NCBI GenBank assembly: GCA_003165095.1 | Contig: PLSH01000036.1 | Coordinates: 740-7,646 of the forward strand | Length of the DNA: 6,907 bases | Origin: Acidobacteriaceae bacterium | GTDB taxonomy: Bacteria > Acidobacteriota > Terriglobia > Terriglobales > Acidobacteriaceae | Direction: 5' to 3' | Shown here: positions 1-6,086 of the stretch, piece after piece | Position numbering within the stretch: the stretch's first letter is position 1 | Layout: every line of letters starts with the position of its first letter | Position numbers and translations under genes: made by a program | Notes under the pieces: model-generated | The model's database searches: none | Told to the model about the DNA's origin: nothing | What the model saw: the letters and a program-made list of their open reading frames with translations, nothing else

Positions 1-709
1 GGTTGGAGTTGCGGGTGACGCGGAAAGAGGCGTGTGCGAGCACCTCATAGCCGCGATACATGCCGGCGAGATGCTGGGCGATGAGGTCCTGGAGGAGCAG
101 GTAATCGTTGTGAGTTTCGGTGGAGGGCAGGCGGACGAAGCGGGGCAGAGCGCGGGGGACGGTGACCACGCCGAGCACCTGGGGCCCGGAGCTGCGGCGC
201 TTGGCGCGGAGCAGGAGCGCGAGGCAGAGAGCCTTGTTGAGCACGCGGGGAAAGGGATGGGCGGGGTCGATGGAGATGGGGGTGAGGAGGGGATCGACTT
301 CGCGCTGGAAATAGTCGCGGGCGTAGGTGCGGGCATGTTCGCCGAGCTCGTCCCACTCGAGCAGGCGAACGCCGTGGCGGCGCAACTCGGGGAGCAGGTG
401 GTCATTCCAGCAGCGGTATTGCGCGGCGACAAACTCGTGAATGTCGGCGGTGAGGCGGGCGAGGGATTCGTCGGGGCGCAGGCCGTCGTAGCCGGGCTCG
501 CGGTAGCCGTCTTCAATGCGCTGCATGAGGCCGGCCTGGCGGATTTCGACGTATTCGTCGAGGTTTGAGCCGGTAATAGCGAGGAACTTGACGCGTTCGA
601 GCAGGGGATTGGCGGGGTCTTCCGCTTCTTCAAGGACGCGCCGGTTGAACTGCATCCAGGAGTGGTCCCGGCCGTTAAAGAGCTTCAATTTCCGCGTAGT
701 TCTGGCCAT
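1..709 (-). CDS. ppk1: Polyphosphate kinase 1, N-terminal part (cut by window edge)
   Basis: PPK1 reversibly transfers the ATP gamma-phosphate onto a growing inorganic polyphosphate chain. I translated the minus strand from the ATG at 709-707; it stays open for 236 codons to the left edge. Visible PPK1 landmarks: N domain HSWMQFNRRVLEEAEDPANP (residues 16-35), LLERVKFLAITGSNLDEYVE (36-55, the conserved SNLDE segment), IDPAHPFPRVLN (147-158), VTVPRALPRFVRLP (182-195) and the LLLQDLIAQHLAGMYRGYEV...FRVTRNSN segment (205-236). The family is usually about 700 residues, so roughly a third is present; the catalytic histidines of the C-terminal domains lie outside the window. Codons end mostly in C (CTC, GCC, CGC), so the plus strand reads G-rich. 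The start is well supported because the conserved N domain begins at residue 16, although the Shine-Dalgarno upstream is weak. It is divergent from the efflux operon. The family assignment is confident; regulation is not visible beyond a candidate promoter. Confidence 0.95.
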   Translation of the reverse strand, partial: MARTTRKLKLFNGRDHSWMQFNRRVLEEAEDPANPLLERVKFLAITGSNLDEYVEIRQAGLMQRIEDGYREPGYDGLRPDESLARLTADIHEFVAAQYRCWNDHLLPELRRHGVRLLEWDELGEHARTYARDYFQREVDPLLTPISIDPAHPFPRVLNKALCLALLLRAKRRSSGPQVLGVVTVPRALPRFVRLPSTETHNDYLLLQDLIAQHLAGMYRGYEVLAHASFRVTRNSN

Positions 710-1059
710 CTTCTTGTCCGTGTGCCGTGTTGGCAGTCTACAGCGTTTTGGCGGGAAACGGGAGACAAAGGGTGTTGTTTCAAGCGAAACGCGGCCAATA
801 GGAAGGTCATACAGGATGGGGGTGGGAGTGGATGTCAAGGGTTGGCAAAAAGGGCGGGCCGTTGCCCGGTTGAGGCGCGAGCACTTGGATTGAGGGTAAG
901 GATGGGTTCTCTGGGTCTTCGAGTGGAGTCCCCGGGGATTCGATACACTAGATTTAGGAACCAGACTGCGTTTCGATGCATCCATTCATGTAACAGCCAT
1001 TTTTCAGGCGAGAGGAATCGCCCAGAGTTGAGCAAGGGTTGAATTTGCCGAAGCAAACC
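710..1059. other. Divergent intergenic region between ppk1 and the efflux operon
   Basis: About 350 bases with no convincing gene. It holds the candidate ppk1 promoter (809-838), a short GC hairpin at 855-868 (CGGGC, loop CGTT, GCCCG) and an 8-base palindrome CCCCGGGG around 930-937. I could not find a convincing -35/-10 pair for the plus-strand operon. Only weak -10-like strings such as TACACT (944-949) are present, without a matching -35. Short reading frames here on both strands lack family features and ribosome binding sites and look like chance. Confidence 0.6.
809..838 (-). promoter_or_regulatory. Candidate sigma-70 promoter for ppk1
   Basis: On the minus strand a perfect -35 hexamer TTGACA (838-833) is followed after 18 bases by CTGTAT (814-809), a moderate -10. 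This would give a leader of about 90-95 bases before the ppk1 ATG at 709. The -35 match is exact but the -10 and spacing are only fair, so this is a candidate from sequence match alone. Confidence 0.4.
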
Positions 1060-2514
1060 ATGATGAGCGCGACTTCGAAGAGCGCGATTTCGAAGAGCGG
1101 AATTTGTCCCGGAGCGGCGGGGCTTCTATTTTGTTTGGCGGTGCTGGCTCCGGGAGGAGCGGCGGGTCAAACGACTCCCCCGGTAGCGGCGCCGCAGGCA
1201 GCGGCTCCGACTGCAAGCTCGTTTCAGGGCAGCGTGGTGAAGGGCGAGGTATCGGCTCAGGCGATCGGGTTGTCGCTTGATGATGCGATCCAGAGGGGAT
1301 TGAATACGAACCTGGGGATCATCCTGAGCGGGACACAAACGGCGACGGCCAGGGCGGAGCGGCTGAGCCAACTGCAATCGCTGCTGCCATCGATCGATTT
1401 CAATGCCCGGGAATCGGTGCAGCAGGTGGATTTGCCGGCGGAAGGGCTGAAGTTGCCGAATTTTCCGACGATTATCGGGCCGTTTGGCTATACGGATGTG
1501 CGGGCTTCGCTGAGCTGGTCTCTGGTGGATGTGGCTTCGCTGCGGAATTACATGGCGGCGCGGCACAACTTTGCGGCGGCGCAGTTGTCGGCCGAGGATG
1601 CGCGCGACATGGTGGTGCTGACGGTGGGCAATGCGTACCTGCTGGTGCTGGCCGATGAGACGGAAGTGAGCAGCGTGGAAGCGCAGGTGGACACATCGAA
1701 GGTCTCGTTGGACCAGGCGGCGGACAACCACCAGGCGGGAACGGCTCCGCTGCTGGATGAGCTGCGGGCGCGGGTGGATTACCAGCAAGAGGAACAGAAG
1801 CTGATTGTGGCCCGGAACGCGCTGGAGAAGGACAAACTGGCTTTGGCGCGGACGATCGGGCTGCCGCTGGCGCAGAGTTTTACGCTGACCGACCAGGCGC
1901 CTTATGCGGCCTTTGACGCGCTGGATGCGGATGGGTTGATCGCGCAGGCGCGCGCCAACCGCAAAGACCTGGCGGCGCTGGTGGAGCAGGCCAAGGCGGC
2001 GGAGGACCAGCGCAAGGCAGCCACGGCCGACCGGTTGCCGGTGTTGAAGGCCAATGCCGATTATGGCGACATTGGGACCACGCTGAGCCACTCGCACGGG
2101 ACCGTGGACGCGACGGGAACGGTGAGCGTGCCGGTGTTCAAGGAATTCGCGCTGCGCGGTGAGGCGGAGCAGGCGCAGGCGCAACTGGATACGGCGAAGG
2201 CGCAACTGAGCGACAAGAATGCGCAGGTGGACGCGGATGTGCGCGACGCGCTGCTGGACATTGCCTCGGCGCAGAAACAGGTTGAAGTTGCCCGTTCCAG
2301 CGTGGAACTGTCGAACGAGGCTCTGAAGGAAGCGCAGGAGCGGTACGCCAATGGGGTAAGCGACAACCTGGCGGTGAGCCAGGCGCAGCAATCGGTAGCG
2401 CAGGCCAACGATGAATACGTGGCCAGCCTTTACCGGCACAACGTGGCGAAGCTGAGTTTGGCGCGCGCGCTGGGAGCCGGGCAGAGTTACAAGAACTATG
2501 TAGGAGGGAAGTAA
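1060..2514 (+). CDS. TolC-type outer-membrane efflux protein (OEP family)
   Basis: The predicted product is a 484-residue outer-membrane channel of a tripartite efflux or type I secretion system. It has a Sec signal peptide: Lys-containing n-region (residues 1-12), hydrophobic core AAGLLFCLAVLAPGG (19-33), cleavage near residues 36-37. No lipobox is seen, as the Cys at 26 lies inside the hydrophobic core. A Pro/Ala-rich linker follows, then two OEP repeats. The first opens with LSLDDAIQRGLNTNLGI (71-87) and has the strand-like YTDVRASLSWSLVD (144-157); the second has VPVFKEFALRGEAEQAQAQL and a Gln/Ala-rich helix ending in RYANGVSDNLAVSQAQQS. The length suits TolC/NodT-like proteins. Start: ATG at 1060 chosen. 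In-frame TTG codons at 1039 and 1045 are alternatives, and an AAGGG at 1034-1038 sits 6 bases before 1045. The next gene begins 2 bp after the stop. The substrate cannot be read from sequence. Confidence 0.9.
   Translation: MMSATSKSAISKSGICPGAAGLLFCLAVLAPGGAAGQTTPPVAAPQAAAPTASSFQGSVVKGEVSAQAIGLSLDDAIQRGLNTNLGIILSGTQTATARAERLSQLQSLLPSIDFNARESVQQVDLPAEGLKLPNFPTIIGPFGYTDVRASLSWSLVDVASLRNYMAARHNFAAAQLSAEDARDMVVLTVGNAYLLVLADETEVSSVEAQVDTSKVSLDQAADNHQAGTAPLLDELRARVDYQQEEQKLIVARNALEKDKLALARTIGLPLAQSFTLTDQAPYAAFDALDADGLIAQARANRKDLAALVEQAKAAEDQRKAATADRLPVLKANADYGDIGTTLSHSHGTVDATGTVSVPVFKEFALRGEAEQAQAQLDTAKAQLSDKNAQVDADVRDALLDIASAQKQVEVARSSVELSNEALKEAQERYANGVSDNLAVSQAQQSVAQANDEYVASLYRHNVAKLSLARALGAGQSYKNYVGGK
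1066..1095 (+). repeat. 15-bp tandem direct repeat in the signal-peptide n-region
   Basis: AGCGCGACTTCGAAG (1066-1080) is followed at once by AGCGCGATTTCGAAG (1081-1095), 14 of 15 bases identical, with a partial third copy AGCGG at 1096. In frame it encodes SATSK-SAISK-SG, duplicating the positively charged n-region of the signal peptide. The unit is a multiple of three, so copy-number change would not shift the frame. Confidence 0.85.
2503..2507 (+). promoter_or_regulatory. Ribosome binding site fixing the GTG start of the adaptor gene
   Basis: GGAGG lies inside the last codons of the upstream gene, 9 bases before the GTG at 2517. This near-perfect Shine-Dalgarno supports GTG as the true start and tight translational linkage of the two efflux genes. 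Confidence 0.8.
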
Positions 2515-2516
2515 AC

Positions 2517-3743
2517 GTGGCGGAAAGCTATACAACACCGGAGCCAGCCGAACCGGCCGTAGACACAGAGATTGCGCCGCCGTCGCGCCGCCGGGGCTTG
2601 ATATTGGTCATCGTTGCGCTTGTAGCCGTGATTGCAATTGTAATCTGGTGGCGGTCGACGTATAGCGAGGACACGGACGACGCGCAGGTGAACGGGCACC
2701 TGATCCAGATAAGCGCGCGGGTCGCCGGGCAGGTTGCGAAGGTGGATGTTGAAGAGAACCAGGTGGTGAAACAGGGCGACCCGATTGCGGAACTTGATCC
2801 GCGGGATTACCAGGTCGCGGTGGAGAACGCGCAGGCCGCGCTGGACAGCGCCGAGGCGGCGGCGGCGGCGGCGAACGTGAATGTCCCGATCACGAGCATC
2901 AATACGGGCAGCAACCTGAGCTCGGCAAACGCGGATGTAAGCGGGACGGTGGCCTCAGTGGCGCAGGCCGAGCAGCAGTTGGAGTCGGCGCACGCGAAGG
3001 TGGCGCAGGCGCAGGCGAATTATGTGAAGGCGCAGGCCGATCTGGAGCGGTACAAGCCGCTGGTTGAGAAGGATGTGATCAGCAAGCAGCAGTTTGACGC
3101 GGCGGTAGCGTCGGCCGACGCATCAAAAGCCGCGGTGGCGGATGCGCTTGCAAACGAACAGGCAGCGGCCGACGGAGTTAAAGTGGCTCGCGATCACCAG
3201 GCGCAGGCCCAGGCCATGCAGAAATACGCTCAGACCGGGCCGCAACAGGTGGCCGCGCAGAGCGCCAAGGCCCGGCAGGCGGAGGCGCAGGTGGAACAGG
3301 CGCAGGCCGCGCTCGATGCAGCCAAGCTGAACCTGAGCTACACGAAGATCGTGGCTCCGGAGGCGGGGATTATCACGCGCAAGAGCGTGGAAGTGGAGCA
3401 GAACGTTGCGCCGGGCCAGAACCTGCTGACACTGGTGTCGCTGGAGGGCTTGTGGATCACCGCGAATTTCAAGGAAACGCAACTGCAGCACATGGTGGCA
3501 GGGCAGAATGTCCAGATTCATGTGGACTCGACGGGCAAAAACTATAGCGGCAAGGTGACGCAGATCGGCGGCGCAACAGGGTCGGTGCTGTCGCTGTTTC
3601 CGCCGGAGAATGCGACCGGCAACTACGTGAAGGTGGTGCAGCGGATTCCGGTGCGCATCGACTTCAAGGATTTGAAGGACGAGGATCCGAGGCAGGAATT
3701 GCGGCCGGGATTGTCGGTGGAGCCTAAGGTTTGGGTGAAGTAG
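2517..3743 (+). CDS. emrA: EmrA/HlyD-family periplasmic adaptor (membrane fusion protein)
   Basis: A 408-residue membrane fusion protein that would bridge an inner-membrane transporter to the TolC-like channel encoded just upstream. Order of parts: short cytoplasmic tail with an RRR motif (24-26), one transmembrane helix LILVIVALVAVIAIVIWW (28-45), the EmrA-type hallmark YSEDTDDAQVNGHLIQISAR (49-68), and the first half of the lipoyl domain, GQVAKVDVEENQVVKQGDPI (71-90). A long Ala/Gln-rich coiled-coil hairpin follows (about 98-270, with LERYKPLVEKDVISKQQFD in it). Then come the second lipoyl half, YTKIVAPEAGIITRKSVEVE (275-294), and a beta-barrel with LWITANFKETQL (312-323) and GKVTQIGG. Length fits EmrA (about 390 residues). 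GTG start, 2 bp after the upstream stop. It ends with two consecutive in-frame TAG codons (3741-3746). No EmrB-type MFS or ABC pump follows in the window. By family EmrA-like adaptors export hydrophobic drugs; here the substrate is unknown. Confidence 0.93.
   Translation: MAESYTTPEPAEPAVDTEIAPPSRRRGLILVIVALVAVIAIVIWWRSTYSEDTDDAQVNGHLIQISARVAGQVAKVDVEENQVVKQGDPIAELDPRDYQVAVENAQAALDSAEAAAAAANVNVPITSINTGSNLSSANADVSGTVASVAQAEQQLESAHAKVAQAQANYVKAQADLERYKPLVEKDVISKQQFDAAVASADASKAAVADALANEQAAADGVKVARDHQAQAQAMQKYAQTGPQQVAAQSAKARQAEAQVEQAQAALDAAKLNLSYTKIVAPEAGIITRKSVEVEQNVAPGQNLLTLVSLEGLWITANFKETQLQHMVAGQNVQIHVDSTGKNYSGKVTQIGGATGSVLSLFPPENATGNYVKVVQRIPVRIDFKDLKDEDPRQELRPGLSVEPKVWVK
2856..2873 (+). repeat. 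(GCG)6 triplet run encoding Ala6
   Basis: Six consecutive GCG codons encode Ala114-Ala119 in the first arm of the adaptor's coiled-coil hairpin. The pure codon repeat could vary in length by replication slippage without changing frame; it may equally reflect the strong GCG preference for alanine in this gene. Confidence 0.7.
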
Positions 3744-3748
3744 TAGGA

Positions 3749-3780
3749 CAGTGATCAGTGATCAGTGGTCAGTGATCAGT
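3749..3780. repeat. CAGTGAT heptamer tandem repeat
   Basis: Units CAGTGAT (3749-3755), CAGTGAT (3756-3762), CAGTGGT (3763-3769), CAGTGAT (3770-3776) and a partial CAGT (3777-3780). It starts 5 bases after the adaptor gene's stop (8 after the first of two in-frame stops) and ends just before the terminator stem. Adjacent units create the palindrome TGATCA. It has no coding role. Confidence 0.85.
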
Positions 3781-3785
3781 ATTTG

Positions 3786-3824
3786 CCCCCGGCTTCGGTA
3801 ATTGAGGCTGGGGGTTTTGCTTTT
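3786..3824 (+). terminator. Rho-independent terminator of the efflux operon
   Basis: The stem pairs CCCCCGGCTTC (3786-3796) with GAGGCTGGGGG (3804-3814), 11 base pairs including two G-U wobbles, around a 7-base loop GGTAATT. The T-rich tail TTTTGCTTTT (3815-3824) follows directly. It lies about 40 bases after the adaptor gene stop and separates the efflux operon from the metal regulator. The other strand lacks a T-tract, so it should act only on plus-strand transcripts. Confidence 0.87.
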
Positions 3825-3968
3825 GGGGTCGAGACGAGAGATGGTGATCGCAGGCGTCAAAAGCGAGATCTCAACTCCGCGGACTAAGGTATGTCAGTGG
3901 GGACCCCGCGCATGGGGCACGCGGCTCTGGGTGACGGCGGCACAGTTTAGACTGATTGCAAGACAGCG

Positions 3969-4640
3969 ATGAAAGATTCGATACACGTTTCGAAGGAAAA
4001 TTACCTGAAGGCGATCCTGGAGGCTGAGGCTGAAGGGCACCAGGTGATTCCGGCGCTGCTGGCGCACTGGCTGGAGGTTTCAGCGCCGGCGGTGACGATG
4101 GCGCTGAAGCGCCTGAAGCGGGACGGCTGCGTTGAGGTGGGTGCGGACGGGATTGTGCGGCTGACGGCGGCGGGGCGCGAGACGGCTTACCGCACGGCGC
4201 TGCGGCACCACCTGATTGAGCGCATGCTGAGCGAGCTGTTCGGGATGGAATGGCACGAGATCCACGAGGAGGCGGAACGGCTTGAGCACGCGGTTTCGCC
4301 GGCTTTCGAGGCGAAACTCAGGGAGCGGCTGGGCGAGGGCGGCGCGTGTCCGCATGGGAACGCGGTATTGCCGGAGCGCCCGGAAGAGCGCAAGAGGCGA
4401 GGGGAGACGCGGCTTTCAGAGGCCACGGAGGGTGAACGCTACACGGTATCCAGCCTGCAGGAGCGCGATCCGCGATTGCTGCTGTTTCTGCACAGTGCCG
4501 GCATTGGGCCCGGGCAGAGCTTGCGGGTGGTGAGCCAGAATTACGACCAAACCGTTTCAATTGAGCTGGATGCGAGGAAGTCGATTTTGGGTCGTCCGGC
4601 GGCGGAGGCGGTATGGCTGCGACCGTGGAATTCGTCGTAA
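3969..4640 (+). CDS. mntR: DtxR/MntR-family metal-dependent transcriptional repressor
   Basis: A 223-residue cytoplasmic repressor expected to bind operators when loaded with Mn(II) or Fe(II). Parts: N-terminal helix SKENYLKAILEAEAEG (8-23), winged helix-turn-helix with VSAPAVTMALKRLKRDG (37-53) and wing VRLTAAGRETAY (63-74), then the dimerisation/metal domain. Aligned by eye to DtxR and Bacillus MntR, ligand positions are H80, E84, H99, E103, E106 and H107. Residue 103 is Glu where DtxR has Cys102, as in MntR (E99), which favours Mn. The N-terminal ligand (DtxR M10/MntR D8) is replaced by N11. CPHGNAVLP (127-135) is the usual family motif. An Arg/Glu-rich linker leads to a C-terminal FeoA/SH3-like domain (about 150-217), longer than Bacillus MntR (about 142 residues) and like DtxR/IdeR. 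The ATG has only a weak ribosome binding site. mntH follows after 86 bp, making it the likely target. Metal identity is inference. Confidence 0.88.
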   Translation: MKDSIHVSKENYLKAILEAEAEGHQVIPALLAHWLEVSAPAVTMALKRLKRDGCVEVGADGIVRLTAAGRETAYRTALRHHLIERMLSELFGMEWHEIHEEAERLEHAVSPAFEAKLRERLGEGGACPHGNAVLPERPEERKRRGETRLSEATEGERYTVSSLQERDPRLLLFLHSAGIGPGQSLRVVSQNYDQTVSIELDARKSILGRPAAEAVWLRPWNSS

Positions 4641-4641
4641 T

Positions 4642-4670
4642 TTAACATAATAAAATAAGTTAACCATAAT
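4642..4670 (+). promoter_or_regulatory. Near-consensus promoter upstream of mntH
   Basis: TTAACA (4642-4647, 5/6 to TTGACA), a 17-base spacer and CATAAT (4665-4670, 5/6 to TATAAT) form the strongest promoter match in the window. It lies in a short AT-rich island (4641-4680) within otherwise GC-rich DNA. Transcription would start near 4677, giving a leader of about 50 bases to the ATG at 4727. It implies mntH has its own promoter rather than depending on mntR read-through. Confidence 0.65.
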
Positions 4671-4673
4671 TAA
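4642..4673. promoter_or_regulatory. Candidate metalloregulator operator overlapping the mntH promoter
   Basis: Two overlapping inverted repeats cover the promoter. The first has arms TTAAC (4642-4646) and GTTAA (4659-4663), with partial symmetry continuing inward (8 of 11 positions). The second is the imperfect palindrome TTAACCATAATTAA (4660-4673), which sits on the -10 box. A bound dimer here would block RNA polymerase, as expected for a DtxR/MntR repressor. The sequence is not a copy of the DtxR or Bacillus MntR consensus, and AT-rich DNA yields chance palindromes, so assignment to the neighbouring regulator rests on position and symmetry. Confidence 0.5.
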
Positions 4674-4726
4674 TAACCTGTGGCATACTTGAGTTGAGGA
4701 GTCGTCGACACCTCCACCCCAGAGCT

Positions 4727-6058
4727 ATGCCGTCAGAAACGATATCCCGGTCAACGCTCACCGAGCCTTCGCTGCCGGAGGTTCACTCGAGCGTGAGCTT
4801 GTCGCGTTCGCATATTCCGTGGAGGCGGCTGCTGGGCTTTCTGGGGCCGGGATTCCTGATCTCAGTGGGCTACATGGACCCCGGCAACTGGGCCACGGAC
4901 ATTGCGGGCGGCTCGCGGTTCGGGTACACGCTGCTGTTTGTCATCATGGCTTCAAACCTGATGGCGATTCTGCTGCAGAGCCTGTCGCTCAAACTGGGAA
5001 TCGCGACGGAGCGGGACCTGGCGCAGCTTTGCCGCGAGGCTTACGGGCGCAAGGTGAGCTTTGCGCTGTGGATCTTTGCGGAGATTGCGATTGCGGCCTG
5101 CGACCTGGCCGAAGTGATCGGATCGGCCATCGCGCTCGAGCTGCTGTTTCACATTCCGCTGTTTTACGGGGTGCTGATTACCAGTCTCGATGTGCTGCTG
5201 ATCCTGCTGCTGCAGCGCTGGGGGTTCCGGTATGTTGAGGCGCTGGTGATCGCGCTGATCGGAATTATCATCGCCATGTTCGGCGTGCAGATGTTTTTAT
5301 CGCGGCCGGAGTATTTGCCGATTCTGCACAATCTTTTCATTCCATCGCGGGCCATTGTCACCGATCCCCTGATGCTGTACATCGCGATCGGAATTCTGGG
5401 CGCAACGGTGATGCCGCACAATCTTTATCTGCATTCCTCGATAGTGCAGAGCCGGCGCTACAAGCGGACGCCGGAGGGCAAGCGCGAGGCGGTGTGGATG
5501 GCGAACATCGATTCGGCGCTGGCGCTCTCGATCGCGCTGTTTGTGAATGCGGCGATCCTGGTGATGGCGGCGGCAGTGTTCCATCGCAGCGGGCACTACG
5601 AGGTTGCGGCGATCCAGGACGCGTTCAAACTGCTCAGCCCGCTGGTGGGCGCGGCCGGCGCGAGCACGCTGTTTGCGATTGCGCTGCTGGCCTCGGGTCA
5701 GAACTCCTCGATTACCGGGACGCTGGCCGGCCAGGTGGTGATGGAGGGGTTCATCCACATCCGTCTGGCTCCGTGGCTGCGGCGGCTGATTACGCGCTCG
5801 CTGGCGATTATTCCCACCATCATTGTGGTTGCGGTCACCGGCGAAAGGGGAACGGAAAAACTGCTCATCCTGAGCCAGGTGATTCTGTCGTTGCAGTTGA
5901 GTTTTGCGGTGGTGCCGCTGGTGATGTTCACCGGCAGCCGGAGGCGGATGGGCGAATTTGTGAACGGGCGCTGGCTGCAAGGGCTGTCGTGGTTCACGGC
6001 GGCTCTGATTGCCGGGCTGAATGCGTGGCTGTTGATCGAGACGGCAATGGGCCGCTAA
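4727..6058 (+). CDS. mntH: NRAMP-family Mn(II)/Fe(II) proton-coupled importer (MntH)
   Basis: A 443-residue inner-membrane importer of divalent metals (Mn2+, also Fe2+ in the family), driven by protons. Signature motifs: TM1 GFLISVGYMDPGNWATDIAG (42-61) with metal ligands D51 and N54 in the DPGN motif; TM6 IGILGATVMPHNLYLHSSIV (221-240) with A226, M229 and H231 in the MPH motif; and the TM8 segment ASGQNSSITGTLAGQ (322-336). About eleven hydrophobic helices are visible, as in the family (usually 410-440 residues). The N-terminus is a polar tail of about 34 residues. Start: ATG 4727 chosen. An in-frame TTG at 4694 would add 11 Arg/His-rich residues, but neither has a clear Shine-Dalgarno; GAGGAG at 4696-4701 is too far from 4727. 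It sits downstream of the DtxR-type repressor with an operator-like promoter between them. No terminator separates it from the next gene. The family call is very secure; Mn over Fe preference is inferred. Confidence 0.95.
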   Translation: MPSETISRSTLTEPSLPEVHSSVSLSRSHIPWRRLLGFLGPGFLISVGYMDPGNWATDIAGGSRFGYTLLFVIMASNLMAILLQSLSLKLGIATERDLAQLCREAYGRKVSFALWIFAEIAIAACDLAEVIGSAIALELLFHIPLFYGVLITSLDVLLILLLQRWGFRYVEALVIALIGIIIAMFGVQMFLSRPEYLPILHNLFIPSRAIVTDPLMLYIAIGILGATVMPHNLYLHSSIVQSRRYKRTPEGKREAVWMANIDSALALSIALFVNAAILVMAAAVFHRSGHYEVAAIQDAFKLLSPLVGAAGASTLFAIALLASGQNSSITGTLAGQVVMEGFIHIRLAPWLRRLITRSLAIIPTIIVVAVTGERGTEKLLILSQVILSLQLSFAVVPLVMFTGSRRRMGEFVNGRWLQGLSWFTAALIAGLNAWLLIETAMGR

Positions 6059-6075
6059 CTTCCCCAACTTTCCCT

Positions 6076-6080
6076 GGAGG
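6076..6080 (+). promoter_or_regulatory. Ribosome binding site fixing the TonB-receptor start
   Basis: GGAGG lies 6 bases before the ATG at 6087, an ideal Shine-Dalgarno. It settles the start against the in-frame ATG at 6138, which lies within the signal peptide and has no ribosome binding site. It is also the only recognisable signal in the 28-base gap after mntH. Confidence 0.8.
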
Positions 6081-6086
6081 TCCTAA

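Noticed and set aside
32..568. Open plus-strand frame of 178 codons with a Gly/Ala/Glu-rich product
   Set aside because: It lies antisense to a segment whose minus-strand translation is unmistakably PPK1; it has low-complexity composition and no family motifs.
847..868. Minus-strand hairpin (CGGGC/GCCCG) followed by a T5 run, resembling a terminator
   Set aside because: The stem has only 5 bp, the T-run is separated by CCC, and no minus-strand gene ends here. It lies upstream of the ppk1 promoter, so it has no obvious transcript to stop.
835..1056. Small minus-strand frame (73 codons) in the ppk1/efflux intergenic region
   Set aside because: No ribosome binding site or recognisable features; it overlaps the efflux gene's upstream region and is most likely chance.
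1126..2538. Long minus-strand frame of 470 codons opposite the efflux gene
   Set aside because: The product is an Arg/His/Gln-rich string typical of the complement of GCG/CTG-rich codons; the plus strand encodes a clear OEP protein with a signal peptide.
3825..3968. Possible promoter for the mntR-like gene, such as TAGACT at 3948-3953
   Set aside because: No acceptable -35 at a normal distance, so I did not call one; the region contains only a short GGGGACCCC palindrome near 3899-3907 and no reading frame of note.
4641..4726. Manganese riboswitch (yybP-ykoY type) in the mntH leader
   Set aside because: The predicted leader of about 50 bases is too short, and no conserved riboswitch loops are visible.
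5297..6067. Minus-strand frame of 256 codons opposite mntH
   Set aside because: Arg/His/Gln-rich shadow of the NRAMP gene, with no motif; the NRAMP motifs on the plus strand are decisive.
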